A stretch of DNA of 64,000 bases from an uncultured Acidobacteriota bacterium (GTDB taxonomy: Bacteria; Acidobacteriota; UBA6911; RPQK01; JAJDTT01): positions 124,001-188,000 of the forward strand of contig CATOST010000016.1 of NCBI GenBank assembly GCA_951812665.1. Reading direction: 5' to 3'. Made by a program: the position numbers and the translations under genes. The stretch's first letter is position 1; every line of letters starts with the position of its first letter. Below, piece after piece: positions 35,567 through 44,876 of the stretch. Under the pieces are notes generated by a model. It ran no database searches, was not told the DNA's origin, and was given only the letters and a program-made list of their open reading frames with translations.

Positions 35567-36604
35567 TCAGCGCTGGTACCGGCGAACGGCCCGCCGGTGT
35601 TCCCGGTAGCTGCTGGAGAAGACGTGGCTGCCGTCGTTCCTGGAGACGAAGTAGAGGTGCCTGACCGGCGCCGGATTCAGCGCCGCATCGATGGAAGCGG
35701 CCCCGGGGTTGGCGATGGGGCCGGGAGGGAGGCCCGGGTAGAGATAGGTGTTGTAGGGAGAGTCCAGGGCCAGATCGCTCTGGTGAAGCACTCCGTCGTA
35801 TTCGCCGGTCTTGCGGATGGCGTAAATGATGGTGGGGTCGCAATCCAGCTTGAGGTTCCGCCGGAGCCGGTTGTGAAACACGGCGGACACCAGGGGCCGC
35901 TCGGCAGGGAGCGCCGTCTCCTTCTCGATGAGGGAGGCCAGAGTGATCACTTCCCGAATGGTGAGGCCCAGTTCATCGGCGCGCTTCTGTCGCAGGGGGG
36001 TCCAGACCTCCATGAAGCGGGTCACCAGCGCCGAGACCAGCGCCGGTTCCTGGTGCGCACGCGTGAAGTGATAGGTGTCGGGGAAGAGGTAGCCCTCCAG
36101 GTCCGTGGCCTCGGGATCCAGGCCGCCCAGAAGGTCCGTCCGCCCGATGAGAGGCTCCAACTCGTGCCGTTGTCCCAATCCCTCCTGGACGAAACGGTCG
36201 ATGATCTCGTCCATGGTCAATCCTTCGGGGATCGTGATGCGATAGTGGTGAACCCGTCCCTCCCTCAGTATCCGCACCACTAGGGCCAGGCTGATGGGAT
36301 TCTCGAAAAGGTATTCTCCAGCCTGGAGCGGGTCGGGACCGCTTATGCGGACATAGGCTGCAAAAATGAGGTCGGAACGAATGATGTCCGAGCCCTGGAG
36401 CAGTTGGCCGATGCTTCTCACCGAAGACCCGAAGGGAACGGTCAGAAGCCGGTCTTCCGTCGAACCTCCCAGATAAGGTTCGCTGACGCGAGACTCCCAC
36501 CAGTTGACCGCGGCCAGAACGGTCCCGGCCAGAATCAGGATCGCGATCGTCAGTCCGCGAATCACCCGGGGAATTCGGGAAACGCCCTCTCCTCCAGATA
36601 CCAT
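35567..36604 (-). CDS. mltG: Endolytic murein transglycosylase MltG
   Basis: This inner-membrane lytic transglycosylase (YceG family) cuts nascent peptidoglycan and terminates glycan strands. It has one N-terminal helix (LTIAILILAGTVLAAV), a LysM-like part (VPFGSSVRSIGQLLQGSDII) and the catalytic domain with LASLIEKETALP (catalytic glutamate), VFHNRLRRNLKLDCDPTIIY and SPYNTYLYPGLPPGPIANPG. The start is uncertain: ATG 36604 gives 345 residues, whereas GTG 36565 overlaps the ruvX stop as GTGA and is equally plausible. mltG next to ruvX is a common arrangement. Confidence 0.92.
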   Translation of the reverse strand: MVSGGEGVSRIPRVIRGLTIAILILAGTVLAAVNWWESRVSEPYLGGSTEDRLLTVPFGSSVRSIGQLLQGSDIIRSDLIFAAYVRISGPDPLQAGEYLFENPISLALVVRILREGRVHHYRITIPEGLTMDEIIDRFVQEGLGQRHELEPLIGRTDLLGGLDPEATDLEGYLFPDTYHFTRAHQEPALVSALVTRFMEVWTPLRQKRADELGLTIREVITLASLIEKETALPAERPLVSAVFHNRLRRNLKLDCDPTIIYAIRKTGEYDGVLHQSDLALDSPYNTYLYPGLPPGPIANPGAASIDAALNPAPVRHLYFVSRNDGSHVFSSSYREHRRAVRRYQR

Positions 36605-36993
36605 TTCAGAATCACCGCCGCCGAGAACTCGTCCTTTTTCTGTCGCCGCCGGTGGGGCGGGATCCGCAGTTCCCGCATGACCGATTCGGCCTCCTTGGTC
36701 GACAGGCGTTCGTCCATCCACTCGACCGGAACCGTCCCCTGCCGGCGCAAACGGGACACCAGGGGGATGGCGGCTTGTACGATGGGACTGGGCCGGCCGC
36801 TCAGATGCCGGGGTTGCCCCACGATCAGCCTCTCCACCTGGTATTTGCGCATCAGACCGGTGAGCATTTCGACATCCTTCTCCACGCTTTCCCGTTCAAA
36901 GGTGAGCAAGGGACGCGACGTCAGCTTCAGAGGGTCGGTCACGGCGACCCCGCATCGCTTGGACCCCACGTCCAAGGCCATCCATCGGGTCAT
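36562..36993 (-). CDS. ruvX: Putative Holliday junction resolvase / pre-16S rRNA nuclease YqgF
   Basis: This RNase H-fold nuclease is required in many bacteria for 16S rRNA 5'-end maturation; 143 residues from ATG 36993. Active-site acids are visible in MALDVGSKRCGVAVTDPL, in WMDERLSTKEAE and in KKDEFSAAVIL. The ORF can be extended six codons upstream (MANSGT), but the internal ATG gives the usual family start. It is followed by mltG with overlap. Confidence 0.9.
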   Translation of the reverse strand: MTRWMALDVGSKRCGVAVTDPLKLTSRPLLTFERESVEKDVEMLTGLMRKYQVERLIVGQPRHLSGRPSPIVQAAIPLVSRLRRQGTVPVEWMDERLSTKEAESVMRELRIPPHRRRQKKDEFSAAVILKWYLEERAFPEFPG

Positions 36994-37128
36994 GGTGCCG
37001 CTATTTGCCAATGAACCGGTCTCTCAGGTTATACGGATCGGCCGATCGATTCGTTCCGGCAAGCGCGGCAGACAGGTCGAAGGGGACACCCGAATTGGAG
37101 TCGGGGACGGCGCATTGGACTCCTCTCG

Positions 37129-38049
37129 TTACGATTTCCGATAGTAGTGACCCAACGAGTCCCAGCTCAGCCAGTGATCGGGATATCGGCGAATGTCCTG
37201 TTCCAGCAGTCCCACCAGCTTTTGCATGAATTGCGCCCGGTCGGCGGCCGGGCGAAAAGTGTCGGTCACTTCGGAGATCTCGATCTCCTGGTATCCCGTC
37301 TCCTGGTTTCTGTGGATCCTCCAGTGGAAAAGGCGGGACCCGGTGGTGAAGAAGAGGCTGGCGATGCCGTAGGGGAACCAGGCACGCCGGCCGAAGAAGG
37401 TGACCTCCGTCGTGTATTTCGGGTTGACCAGGGTGGGCAGGACATCGATCAGCATCATGACGACCTCACCGGCTCGAAGTTTCTCCACCAGCCGGGAGTA
37501 GTTCCCGCGTCCGGTTACGAGAAGGGGATGCCCGATGGCGGTTTCGATCCAGCGGACCCGCTTCCTGCTGTAGCGGAGCACCGCAGGGTGCAGGGGATTG
37601 TCTTCGGGCTCGATGGACCGCGCGACGATGTTCATGGGGACTCCGCTCTTACCGGCGAAGACGAAGAAGAGGCCGGTGCTCCCCATGTGGCTGGAAAAAA
37701 GAAGAACGCCGTCCCCGGAGGATGCGGCTTCCCGGAGGGTGTCCAGCCCGCTGCAACGGACGAAGGATTGGAGTTGGCTCAGCGGCTTGGAATACCAGAA
37801 CACCTCCATCGCGTCGCGGGATGCGACCTGGTAGTGGCCCATGACGATCCGCCGCCGCTCACCCGCATCGAGGTGGGGAAACACGGACTCGACGTTGCGC
37901 GAGGCCCAGGTAAAGGAGTCACGGCGCGAGTAGGTCAGCAATCTTCCCCGGAAATCGGCCAAGCCGTAGGCCAGCGCGCGGGGCAGCTTCGAGATGGTGG
38001 GCAGGGCCGCTTCGTAGTCGGCTGCCTTGATCCAATCCATCAGGCCCAT
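37129..38049 (-). CDS. LpxL/HtrB-like lipid acyltransferase family protein
   Basis: This 306-residue member of the LpxL/HtrB lysophospholipid acyltransferase superfamily would acylate a membrane lipid at the inner membrane. The core is LLFSSHMGSTGLFFVFAG, then VARSIEPEDNP, MMLIDVLP and VTFFGRRAWFPYGIASL, ending with YPDHWLSWDSLGHYY. The usual HxxxxD/E catalytic pair is incomplete: H121 is followed at the expected place by glycine (G126). Either activity differs or another acid substitutes. It is the last gene of the run starting at bioB. Confidence 0.78.
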   Translation of the reverse strand: MGLMDWIKAADYEAALPTISKLPRALAYGLADFRGRLLTYSRRDSFTWASRNVESVFPHLDAGERRRIVMGHYQVASRDAMEVFWYSKPLSQLQSFVRCSGLDTLREAASSGDGVLLFSSHMGSTGLFFVFAGKSGVPMNIVARSIEPEDNPLHPAVLRYSRKRVRWIETAIGHPLLVTGRGNYSRLVEKLRAGEVVMMLIDVLPTLVNPKYTTEVTFFGRRAWFPYGIASLFFTTGSRLFHWRIHRNQETGYQEIEISEVTDTFRPAADRAQFMQKLVGLLEQDIRRYPDHWLSWDSLGHYYRKS

Positions 38050-38088
38050 GGCGAATCTACCGGAGCGGACAGGAAGGAACCGGTCCGG

Positions 38089-39147
38089 TCAGCCGGTTTC
38101 CCATCCCGAGTCGATATTCAGCTCTTCGCAAACTTGAAGGATCTGCCCGATGGTGGTCCCGGCCAGCGGAATCCCCTCCCGCGTTCGCCGCTTCGAGGTG
38201 CGCACCTCCAACTCGCCGGGGACGAGGATTTCACCGTCGGGATCGATGGTGCGGGAACTCTTCACGTACCGGACGTACCGGTCGACCTCGTCGAAGAACT
38301 CGTCACGGTCCGCGAACCAGCTCCGGTCGATGACGATGGTGAACATGCCGTTGGCCAGTTGGTGGGCGTAGGCGGGATTGGTGCACGATCCGCCGGTGAG
38401 GGCTCCCGCCAGTATTTCGATCATGAAGCTCAGGATGTAGCCCTTGTGTCCCGCAATGGGGAGTATGGAACCGGGAGGATGCCGGTAGAAGAGTTCGGGA
38501 TCGTTGGTGGGACGGCCCTCCGAGTCGATGAGGCACCCGTCGGGGACTCGCACGCCCTTGTGGAGCGCCACCCGGACCTTCCCCTCCGCGATCATGCAGG
38601 CGGACATGTCCATGATCAGGGGAGGGCCCGCTCGCTGGGGAACGCCGAAAGCGATGGGATTGGCGGAGAGGCGCCGGTCTTTGCCCCCATAGGGCGCCAC
38701 CAGATTGCCCATTCCGCTGGTGTTCACGAAGTGCAGGCTGAGCATCCCCGCGGCAGTCGCCATCTCCGGCCAATCGCCGATCCGCCCCAGGTGTCCGGTG
38801 TTTCGGAGTCCCACCAGGCTGCAACCGTGGCGCCGGGCCCGGTCGATGGCGACCTCCATGGTCTGCTCTCCGGTCGACTGTCCGAAGCCGCTGTTTCCGT
38901 CGAGCACCGCGATCGGACCCCGGTCCAACACGAACGTCACTTTCCGGTTGGGCAGGACCAGGCCCTTCTTGATCCACTCCCAGTAGCGCGGGATTCGGAT
39001 GATCCCGTGGGAGTCGTGCCCCACCAGGTTGCTTTTCACCAGGCGGGTGGCAATATTGAGCGCCTCCCGCTCATTGGAGCCAGCGGCGGCGAAGATGCGC
39101 CGGGCCAGATCCCTCAACTCGTCGGCCGAAAAGATTCTCGATTGCAT
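38089..39147 (-). CDS. Malate/L-lactate dehydrogenase family (Ldh2) oxidoreductase
   Basis: This NAD(P)-dependent 2-hydroxyacid or imine oxidoreductase of the Ldh2 family (352 residues) has relatives acting on malate, ureidoglycolate, 2,3-diketogulonate or delta1-piperideine-carboxylate. Family marks are NLVGHDSHGIIRIPRY, SGFGQSTGEQTM, LRNTGHLGRIGDW, PYGGKDRRLSANPIAFGVP and PIAGHKGYILSFMIEILAG. It follows the glycoside-hydrolase-like gene by 15 bases. That context suggests a sugar-acid or hydroxyacid substrate, which is inference. Confidence 0.88.
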   Translation of the reverse strand: MQSRIFSADELRDLARRIFAAAGSNEREALNIATRLVKSNLVGHDSHGIIRIPRYWEWIKKGLVLPNRKVTFVLDRGPIAVLDGNSGFGQSTGEQTMEVAIDRARRHGCSLVGLRNTGHLGRIGDWPEMATAAGMLSLHFVNTSGMGNLVAPYGGKDRRLSANPIAFGVPQRAGPPLIMDMSACMIAEGKVRVALHKGVRVPDGCLIDSEGRPTNDPELFYRHPPGSILPIAGHKGYILSFMIEILAGALTGGSCTNPAYAHQLANGMFTIVIDRSWFADRDEFFDEVDRYVRYVKSSRTIDPDGEILVPGELEVRTSKRRTREGIPLAGTTIGQILQVCEELNIDSGWETG

Positions 39148-39162
39148 CGATTCCCTATCCCG

Positions 39163-41547
39163 TTAGAATTTCATTCTCCAGTTTTCCGCTTCCAGGTAGA
39201 CGTCCAGGGCGACCCCTTTGAGGTAGTCTCGACAGAAGTAGTTGAGAACGCCAAGCGCCCCCAGATCGGAAGGATCGCGGACGGCGCCGGCCCAGGATCG
39301 GATCCCCGAATCCAGGAGTATCACCGCCCTCTCCAGTTTTCCGTGGGCTCCCCGGATCCGCTTCTCGAAGCTGCGGGCGTCTTTCTGGACGAAGGCCTGC
39401 TGGGAGAGGTCGTATTCGACCCGGGCCCGGCGAACCGTCTGCACGGCTTCGATGTATTCGACGCCGAAACGGACCTGCCCCAGGAGCTGCTCCAGGTAGC
39501 TCCGTCCCTCGGGCCGCGTCTTCTCCAGAGCGGACTCCAGCAGGGGGACGGCCTCCACGTAGTAGGCCTTCAGTTCGTTCCATTCCGGGACCGGACCCTG
39601 CAGGCTGTGCCAGTGCTTGCGCATCATCCGGGTGACCGGAAAGAGGAACCCCATGGCGATCTCGTCCCCCCGGGCCGTGGCCCTTTCCAGGGTCCGGTAG
39701 AACTCCATCATCTCGGGGACGGCTTCGGAGCCGCAGACCCGTTCCACCTGGTCCCGGTAGACCGATTCGGGAGTCGCCTCGGAGGACCAGGAGGCCTGGG
39801 CCAGGTAAGCCGTTCCCGCTTCCAGCTTGGTCACCAGGAACTGACGGCCGAAGAAGCCGTGTACGCCGTACCGTTCCATGGCCTGCAGAATGCGATGAAG
39901 TGGCTGCGTGGGGAGCTGAGGCAGGATGCCGACGTTGTCGTCCGCCAGAGTCGCCAGAGTGGCCACCTGCCCCGGATGCTCGTTGGCAAAGGACAGCATC
40001 TCCGCGCGGCGGGCCGCCAGCGAGGTCAGGTAGTCCATCCGGACCAGAAGCAGCGAACGTTCCGGGAAGATCTTGAGCATGACCGGGTAGAACTCGTCGC
40101 TGAAGGTGGCGACCACGACGGTCGCGTCCGGATTGGCAGTCCCTTCCAGGATCCGCTCCTCGTTGAGAAGCTTGTCCAGAGTGTCCGCGTTGGCGATGGC
40201 CCCCTTGAGTTCATACAGGGGCCGGCCCGGGCTGCGGACGCCCACCGGCAGGGTATTGGTTCGGGCCGATTCCTCCATCCGTTCCAGGCTGAATCGGGGC
40301 TCCAGTTTGTATTTGCGGTCCAGGCGCTTCCACATGGCCTTGTAATACTCGCCGCCTCCCGGATTCTCGGGCTGGGTCAGGCCGTAGAAGTCCGCCTCCG
40401 GATAGGTGTTGATGTGAGCCCGGATGATGGCCTTGTTCAGACCGGTGACCACCGGGTTGTCCGGGGTCATATAGGGGAAGGCCGTGGGGTCGACGCCGTA
40501 CTCGGAGATGCCCAGCCGGCCGTTGTGCGTGCCCTTCATCAATTCCCGGGGGACGTACTCCCGGTCGGACCATTCGGGGAGCCGCCAGTTGAACTCGTTG
40601 GTGAACTGGTTGATCCGGAAGTTGATGCCGGTCATCATCCCCCGGCTCTTGGCGTACGCCAGCAGATCGTGCAGGAGCTTCTGAGCGGCGCGGACCCGTT
40701 CCTCGTAGGTCTCGGCCCCGACCATGTCGGGGTTCACCAACTCGTTGCGCCCCCCGAAGAGCTCGCGCCCGATGGTCTCGCCATGAATCGGCACCTTCCA
40801 TCCGTAATGGAAGACACCGGTCGTCTTGGGCTGATCCCGGAATTGAAAGTGGACGAAGGGCTGGTGGGGATAGATCTGACAGTACAGGACGTTGAACTTC
40901 AACTTGGCCAACTGATCGATGAGGTGCCGGTAGTCGTCCATCCCGTAGAAGATGAGCGAGGTGGCCAGATTGTTGATGGCCCGATAGGAGCGGAAACGAA
41001 AGCGTGGCTCCTGGACCTTGTCCAGATCCCGAGGGGGGAACTGGGCCGGACTCGCGGGAAGCACGTCCTTTTCCAGAAGAAACCGCACGCCCAGGTTCTC
41101 CAGCAAGTCGTAGACGGCCCAGAGCGTCGCCGCCGGGCTGCCTCCCCCCACGACCACCGCCGGCTTGCCGTTCCAGGAGACGGACTTCAAGACCAATCCC
41201 TGATCGCTGACCTGGGGCCATCCCTGCTCGCCCATCAGCAGGGAGACAGCTTGGTTCGTCCCCGGGCTGCCCAGGATCAGGTTGACGTCGGCCTGAGGGG
41301 AAATGGCGGTGAGAGGGACCGCCTGGATGCCGTACAGATCGCTCAGGTAGCGGCGCAGTTCGCGGGCGGCGTAGCGCTCCAATTCCGGCGCCTGGGACCC
41401 CAGAACGATGGCGCAGCTCGGGGCGCCCGCTGGGGCGGGGGTGGAGGCCTCTACAGGGCCGGCACTGAGCCCGGCAAAGACCAAAAGCAGGCCAATCAGA
41501 GCCACGACTCGCCTGTCCAGACCACGAGCCATCCCGGATCCATTCAT
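39163..41547 (-). CDS. Secreted GH67/GH20-like glycoside hydrolase-related protein
   Basis: This large exported protein (about 794 residues) has a signal (VVALIGLLLVFAGLSAGPVE). Its N-terminal domain has the pattern LERYAARELRRYLSDLYGIQ and ending YDLLENLGVRFL, typical of the alpha-glucuronidase/GH20-type N-terminal domain. A TIM-barrel-like region follows (FRSYRAINNLATSLIFYGMD, KLKFNVLYCQIYP), and then a long helical C-terminus. I cannot identify catalytic residues. ATG 41547 is chosen over 41559 because GGAGAG precedes it at proper distance. Neighbouring aldolase-family and Ldh2 genes suggest breakdown of an acidic sugar. Confidence 0.68.
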   Translation of the reverse strand: MNGSGMARGLDRRVVALIGLLLVFAGLSAGPVEASTPAPAGAPSCAIVLGSQAPELERYAARELRRYLSDLYGIQAVPLTAISPQADVNLILGSPGTNQAVSLLMGEQGWPQVSDQGLVLKSVSWNGKPAVVVGGGSPAATLWAVYDLLENLGVRFLLEKDVLPASPAQFPPRDLDKVQEPRFRFRSYRAINNLATSLIFYGMDDYRHLIDQLAKLKFNVLYCQIYPHQPFVHFQFRDQPKTTGVFHYGWKVPIHGETIGRELFGGRNELVNPDMVGAETYEERVRAAQKLLHDLLAYAKSRGMMTGINFRINQFTNEFNWRLPEWSDREYVPRELMKGTHNGRLGISEYGVDPTAFPYMTPDNPVVTGLNKAIIRAHINTYPEADFYGLTQPENPGGGEYYKAMWKRLDRKYKLEPRFSLERMEESARTNTLPVGVRSPGRPLYELKGAIANADTLDKLLNEERILEGTANPDATVVVATFSDEFYPVMLKIFPERSLLLVRMDYLTSLAARRAEMLSFANEHPGQVATLATLADDNVGILPQLPTQPLHRILQAMERYGVHGFFGRQFLVTKLEAGTAYLAQASWSSEATPESVYRDQVERVCGSEAVPEMMEFYRTLERATARGDEIAMGFLFPVTRMMRKHWHSLQGPVPEWNELKAYYVEAVPLLESALEKTRPEGRSYLEQLLGQVRFGVEYIEAVQTVRRARVEYDLSQQAFVQKDARSFEKRIRGAHGKLERAVILLDSGIRSWAGAVRDPSDLGALGVLNYFCRDYLKGVALDVYLEAENWRMKF

Positions 41548-41568
41548 GAGACTCTCCATTCCTGGGGC

Positions 41569-42504
41569 TCAGGCAGAGGAGACGGATGCCTCCAGTTCCA
41601 AGTAGTAGTCGATGAGTTCGTCGGCGACACGGCCGTTGTACCGATCCCACCGGAAATCTCCGAGCCGCATGCGGTCGGTGGCGAAGATGCCTTTTCGCAC
41701 CAGCAGCCGTTTTCCGAAAGCGATGGCCACCAACAGGTCCTGGTGGGTAAACCCCACGACGGGCTGGACACGATTGAAGATTCGGATCGCTTCCTGCCGG
41801 CGTCCTTTGCGATAACAGCGGTCGACGGCTGACCAGACCCGCACCATGGAGCATTCGGGAATCATGGCGTCCACTCCACGATCCAATGCCTCGATCATCT
41901 GGCCGATGGCCCATCCTCCGGCCAGGAACATCTCGCTCCCGCAGATTTCCCGGATGTCCGTGTACTTGGGACCGGCCGGGTTCGACTCGATCTTGAGTGA
42001 GGACAGGCTGGGAAGCACCTGGGTGAGCCGGCGGATCGTTCCAGGTTCCAGACCCGCGCCGGTGAAGTCCAGATCCTGCAGCATCAGCGGAAAGTCCCCG
42101 GCGCCTTCGACCACCTCCCGAAAGAACGGTTCCACCTTTTCCGGTTCTTGATACAGCTCGGTGGGCACCGCCACCATGTAAGCGGCGGCCCCGACCTCCC
42201 GGGCCAGATGGGCCTGCTCGATGCAGACGCGAGGCCGGGTTTCGGAGGCTCCCACGATGATGGGGACACGCCCGGCCACGATCTCGGTGACACGGCGGAC
42301 GATGCCGGAGCGCTCTTCGGGGGTGAGGCAGGCGACCTCGCTGGCCACCGCCGGAACCATGAAGCCGTTCACGCCTCCTGCAATGGCGTCCTCCACCAGG
42401 TTGTCCAGAGAGGGCTGGTCCACAGCGCCCTGGGAATCGAAGGGAGTCTGGATGACGGAGATGATGCCCCGTTGGAGTGGCGGCGGGCCGGATCGGGAAC
42501 TCAT
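41569..42504 (-). CDS. Dihydrodipicolinate synthase/N-acetylneuraminate lyase family aldolase
   Basis: This TIM-barrel aldolase of the DapA/NanA family has 311 residues. Family marks are SVIQTPFDSQGAVD, GGVNGFMVPAVASEVACLTP, RVPIIVGASETRPRVCIEQA and SSLKIESNPAG with the Schiff-base lysine. The catalytic tyrosine usually before the second half (as in LYNIP) is replaced in this sequence by LQDLDF, so it is probably not a true DapA. Other members of the family act on sugar acids. ATG 42504 has AGGAGGGAGG upstream. It lies between bioB and the glycoside-hydrolase-like gene. Confidence 0.8.
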   Translation of the reverse strand: MSSRSGPPPLQRGIISVIQTPFDSQGAVDQPSLDNLVEDAIAGGVNGFMVPAVASEVACLTPEERSGIVRRVTEIVAGRVPIIVGASETRPRVCIEQAHLAREVGAAAYMVAVPTELYQEPEKVEPFFREVVEGAGDFPLMLQDLDFTGAGLEPGTIRRLTQVLPSLSSLKIESNPAGPKYTDIREICGSEMFLAGGWAIGQMIEALDRGVDAMIPECSMVRVWSAVDRCYRKGRRQEAIRIFNRVQPVVGFTHQDLLVAIAFGKRLLVRKGIFATDRMRLGDFRWDRYNGRVADELIDYYLELEASVSSA

Positions 42505-42532
42505 TCCTGGTTCCTCCCTCCTCATCCTGCCC

Positions 42533-43597
42533 CTACACCCGCGCCGTCTTGGGATTCAGGATGCTGGGATTGTCGTCGATGGCGTAATTCTGAGCCGAGG
42601 TTGGGGGTGTGCCCGGGAGCGGTTCCCCTTCGATTTCGAAACCGGCGTCCCGGATCATGCGGTACACGGGCTGCTTGGGGTCCCCTCGAGTGGCCAGGTA
42701 ACCGTCCACAAAGAGGGAGTTCGCCGGATAGAGGGAGAGGACCTGCAGTTGGCGGAGGTGGCCTTCCCGCCCGGCGGCGACCCGGATCTCCGCCCGGGGA
42801 TTGACGAATCGGAAGGCGCAGAGGATCCGAAGGCAACGAAGCGGCGAGAGTTGATCGAAGTCGTACACCGGGTTTCCCTCGATGGGGATGAGGAAGTTGA
42901 CCGGGATCGAGGGGACGTCCAGCGAACGGAGCTCGTACGCCACGTCCAGGATGTCCTCATCCGTCTCGCCCATTCCGGTGATCATGCCGCTGCAGCTTTC
43001 CAGTCCCGCTTGACTGGCCGCTTCCAGGGTGGCGATCCGGTCCTGGTAGGTGTGGGTGCCCACGATGTTCCCGGTGTGGCGGCGGCTGGTGTTCAGATTG
43101 TGATTGAGCCGGTCCAGGCCGGCCTGTTTGAACAGGCTCGCCTTTTCCAAGTCCACCAGGCCCGCCGAGAGACAGGTCCGGATCCCCACCTCCTGGTCGA
43201 TGCGGCGGATGATCCGGGCCAGCTTGGCCGCTTCGTGGGGCGTGGGACCGCGCCCGCTGGCCACCATGCAGTAGCGGTAGACCCCCTGTTCCTTGGCCTC
43301 CCGGGCCTCCTGGACGATGGCCTCCTCGTCCTTCATGGCGTACTTGCGCAGCGGGGCCTGGGCGATCTTGGACTGGGCGCAGTAACCGCAGTCCTCGGGA
43401 CAGAGGCCGTTCTTGATGTTGTTGATCTGGTGGACCTTCACCTTGCGCCCGAAGCGGGCCATCCGCACGTCGCCGGCGGCCGCCACCAGGCGGAGGATGT
43501 CGACGGTGGGATCGGTCAGCACCTCCAGCGCGTCTCCCCGGGGGAAGAGCTCTCCGCTCAGGGATATCCTGGTCCAGCGTTCGTATCGGTTCTCCAT
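42533..43597 (-). CDS. bioB: Biotin synthase
   Basis: This radical-SAM enzyme inserts sulfur into dethiobiotin to make biotin; 354 residues. The 4Fe-4S/SAM motif is CPEDCGYC (C66, C70, C73). NHNLNTSRRHTGNIVGTHTY and GMGETDEDILDVAYELRSLD follow, as in BioB. The open frame continues 77 codons upstream of ATG 43597, but that part has no family resemblance and is excluded. No other bio gene is visible nearby; the gene heads a minus-strand run of unrelated catabolic genes. Confidence 0.93.
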   Translation of the reverse strand: MENRYERWTRISLSGELFPRGDALEVLTDPTVDILRLVAAAGDVRMARFGRKVKVHQINNIKNGLCPEDCGYCAQSKIAQAPLRKYAMKDEEAIVQEAREAKEQGVYRYCMVASGRGPTPHEAAKLARIIRRIDQEVGIRTCLSAGLVDLEKASLFKQAGLDRLNHNLNTSRRHTGNIVGTHTYQDRIATLEAASQAGLESCSGMITGMGETDEDILDVAYELRSLDVPSIPVNFLIPIEGNPVYDFDQLSPLRCLRILCAFRFVNPRAEIRVAAGREGHLRQLQVLSLYPANSLFVDGYLATRGDPKQPVYRMIRDAGFEIEGEPLPGTPPTSAQNYAIDDNPSILNPKTARV

Positions 43598-43869
43598 CTC
43601 TCGTTCCACGCCTGTCCGCCGCAGTCTACTACGCGACCATGATGCGGAGCTTCCGAGGATCCGGGAACTCCACGAGACGCCCATGATATCTTCTGGTGCC
43701 AAACTTTCCCACGTCCGCATGCTCCCTCGTCCCGAACGGTCCCCATCCAGTCTTGCCTGAGCTTCATGAGGAAGGTGAGGATGCTTGCTGACGTTCGTTC
43801 GGTCGAACTGGGCGGCGGCGTTTGCCATGGACTGCTAAACTTTGTCCGACTGTTGGTTCGGAGAGTCTC

Positions 43870-44703
43870 ATGCAGGAAAAAAATGTTCTTCTGATCGGTG
43901 GCGGAAACATGGGATCGGCCCTGCTCCGGGGGATCATCCAGTCCGGATTGGCCCCGGCCCGGAAGATCACCGTGATCGACATCCTGACCGACCGTCTGGA
44001 GGAGCTTCGCACACTCCATGGCGTGGAAGTCGACGTCACTCCGGGTCCCCATGTCGCCGTAGCCGACGTCATCATCCTCGCCGTCAAACCTCAGATCCTT
44101 CCCAAAGTGGCCGCTGACATTCGTGATTCCGTGCGTCCCATTCAACTCGTCGTATCCATCATGGCCGGGGTCGAGAGCACCCGAATTCGGGACCTCCTGG
44201 GAAAGAACAATCCGGTCATTCGGGTCATGCCCAACATCGCCGCCACCGTGGATGCCGCGGCCAGCGCTATTGCAGGTTGCCATCCGGCAACCGAAGAGCA
44301 CTACCAGGTGGCCGAGACCCTCTTCGGTGCGGTGGGAGAAGTGGTGCGGGTGGAGGAGAAGCTCCTGGACGCCGTCACCGGACTCAGCGGCAGCGGGCCA
44401 GCCTACGTCTACACCGTCATCGAGGCCCTCTGCGACGGCGGGGTCCACATGGGACTGCCCCGGGACGTGGCCATGAAGCTGGCCGCTCAGACCGTGTTGG
44501 GAGCCGCCAAGCTGGTGCAGGAGAGTGGCGACCATCCCGCCGTGTTGCGCGATCGGGTGACGACGCCGGGCGGCACCACGGCAGCGGCGTTGAGGGAGTT
44601 GGAGGACCGGGGCCTGCGAGCCGCGCTCTTGAGCGCCGTAGCGGCGGCAACGGCCCGATCCAGCGAGTTGAACCGGAAGTCCGCGGAATCGAACGGGTCC
44701 TGA
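43870..44703 (+). CDS. proC: Pyrroline-5-carboxylate reductase
   Basis: This performs the last step of proline synthesis, NAD(P)H-dependent reduction of pyrroline-5-carboxylate; 277 residues. The nucleotide-binding start is VLLIGGGNMGSALLRGII. VILAVKPQILPKV, RVMPNIAATV and the C-terminal SGSGPAYVYTVIEAL and VTTPGGTTAAALRELE are typical. ATG 43870 has GGAGAG upstream; the frame upstream of it is non-conserved. It is divergent from bioB. Confidence 0.95.
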   Translation: MQEKNVLLIGGGNMGSALLRGIIQSGLAPARKITVIDILTDRLEELRTLHGVEVDVTPGPHVAVADVIILAVKPQILPKVAADIRDSVRPIQLVVSIMAGVESTRIRDLLGKNNPVIRVMPNIAATVDAAASAIAGCHPATEEHYQVAETLFGAVGEVVRVEEKLLDAVTGLSGSGPAYVYTVIEALCDGGVHMGLPRDVAMKLAAQTVLGAAKLVQESGDHPAVLRDRVTTPGGTTAAALRELEDRGLRAALLSAVAAATARSSELNRKSAESNGS

Positions 44704-44719
44704 GAGGGGCCGGTTCTGG

Positions 44720-44792
44720 TGGGCGGTGGCAGGTTCGAACTGCCGACCTCCTCCTTGTAAGGGAGGCGCTCTCCCAGCTGAGCTAACCGCCC
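44720..44792 (-). tRNA. tRNA-Val (anticodon UAC)
   Basis: The minus strand from 44792 to 44720 folds as a 73-base cloverleaf. The acceptor stem is GGGCGGT/ACCGCCC with discriminator A. The D arm is GCTC-AGCTGGGA-GAGC, the anticodon stem CCTCC/GGAGG encloses loop CTTACAA (anticodon TAC), and the T arm is GGCAG-TTCGAAC-CTGCC. CCA is not encoded. It lies alone between proC and the symporter gene, on the opposite strand to both. Confidence 0.97.
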
Positions 44793-44876
44793 AAAACCGA
44801 GTCCGGCGGACCCGAAGACGGGTCTCGAAGGCCAAATCAGTATAGCAGTCCGTGGACAGGGACCCCAAAGGAAGGA

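Noticed and set aside
37147..41832. 1561-codon open frame on the plus strand
   Set aside because: It lies antisense to five real minus-strand genes in the frame kept open by high-GC codon bias, and its composition is Gly/Arg/Gln/His-rich without domains.
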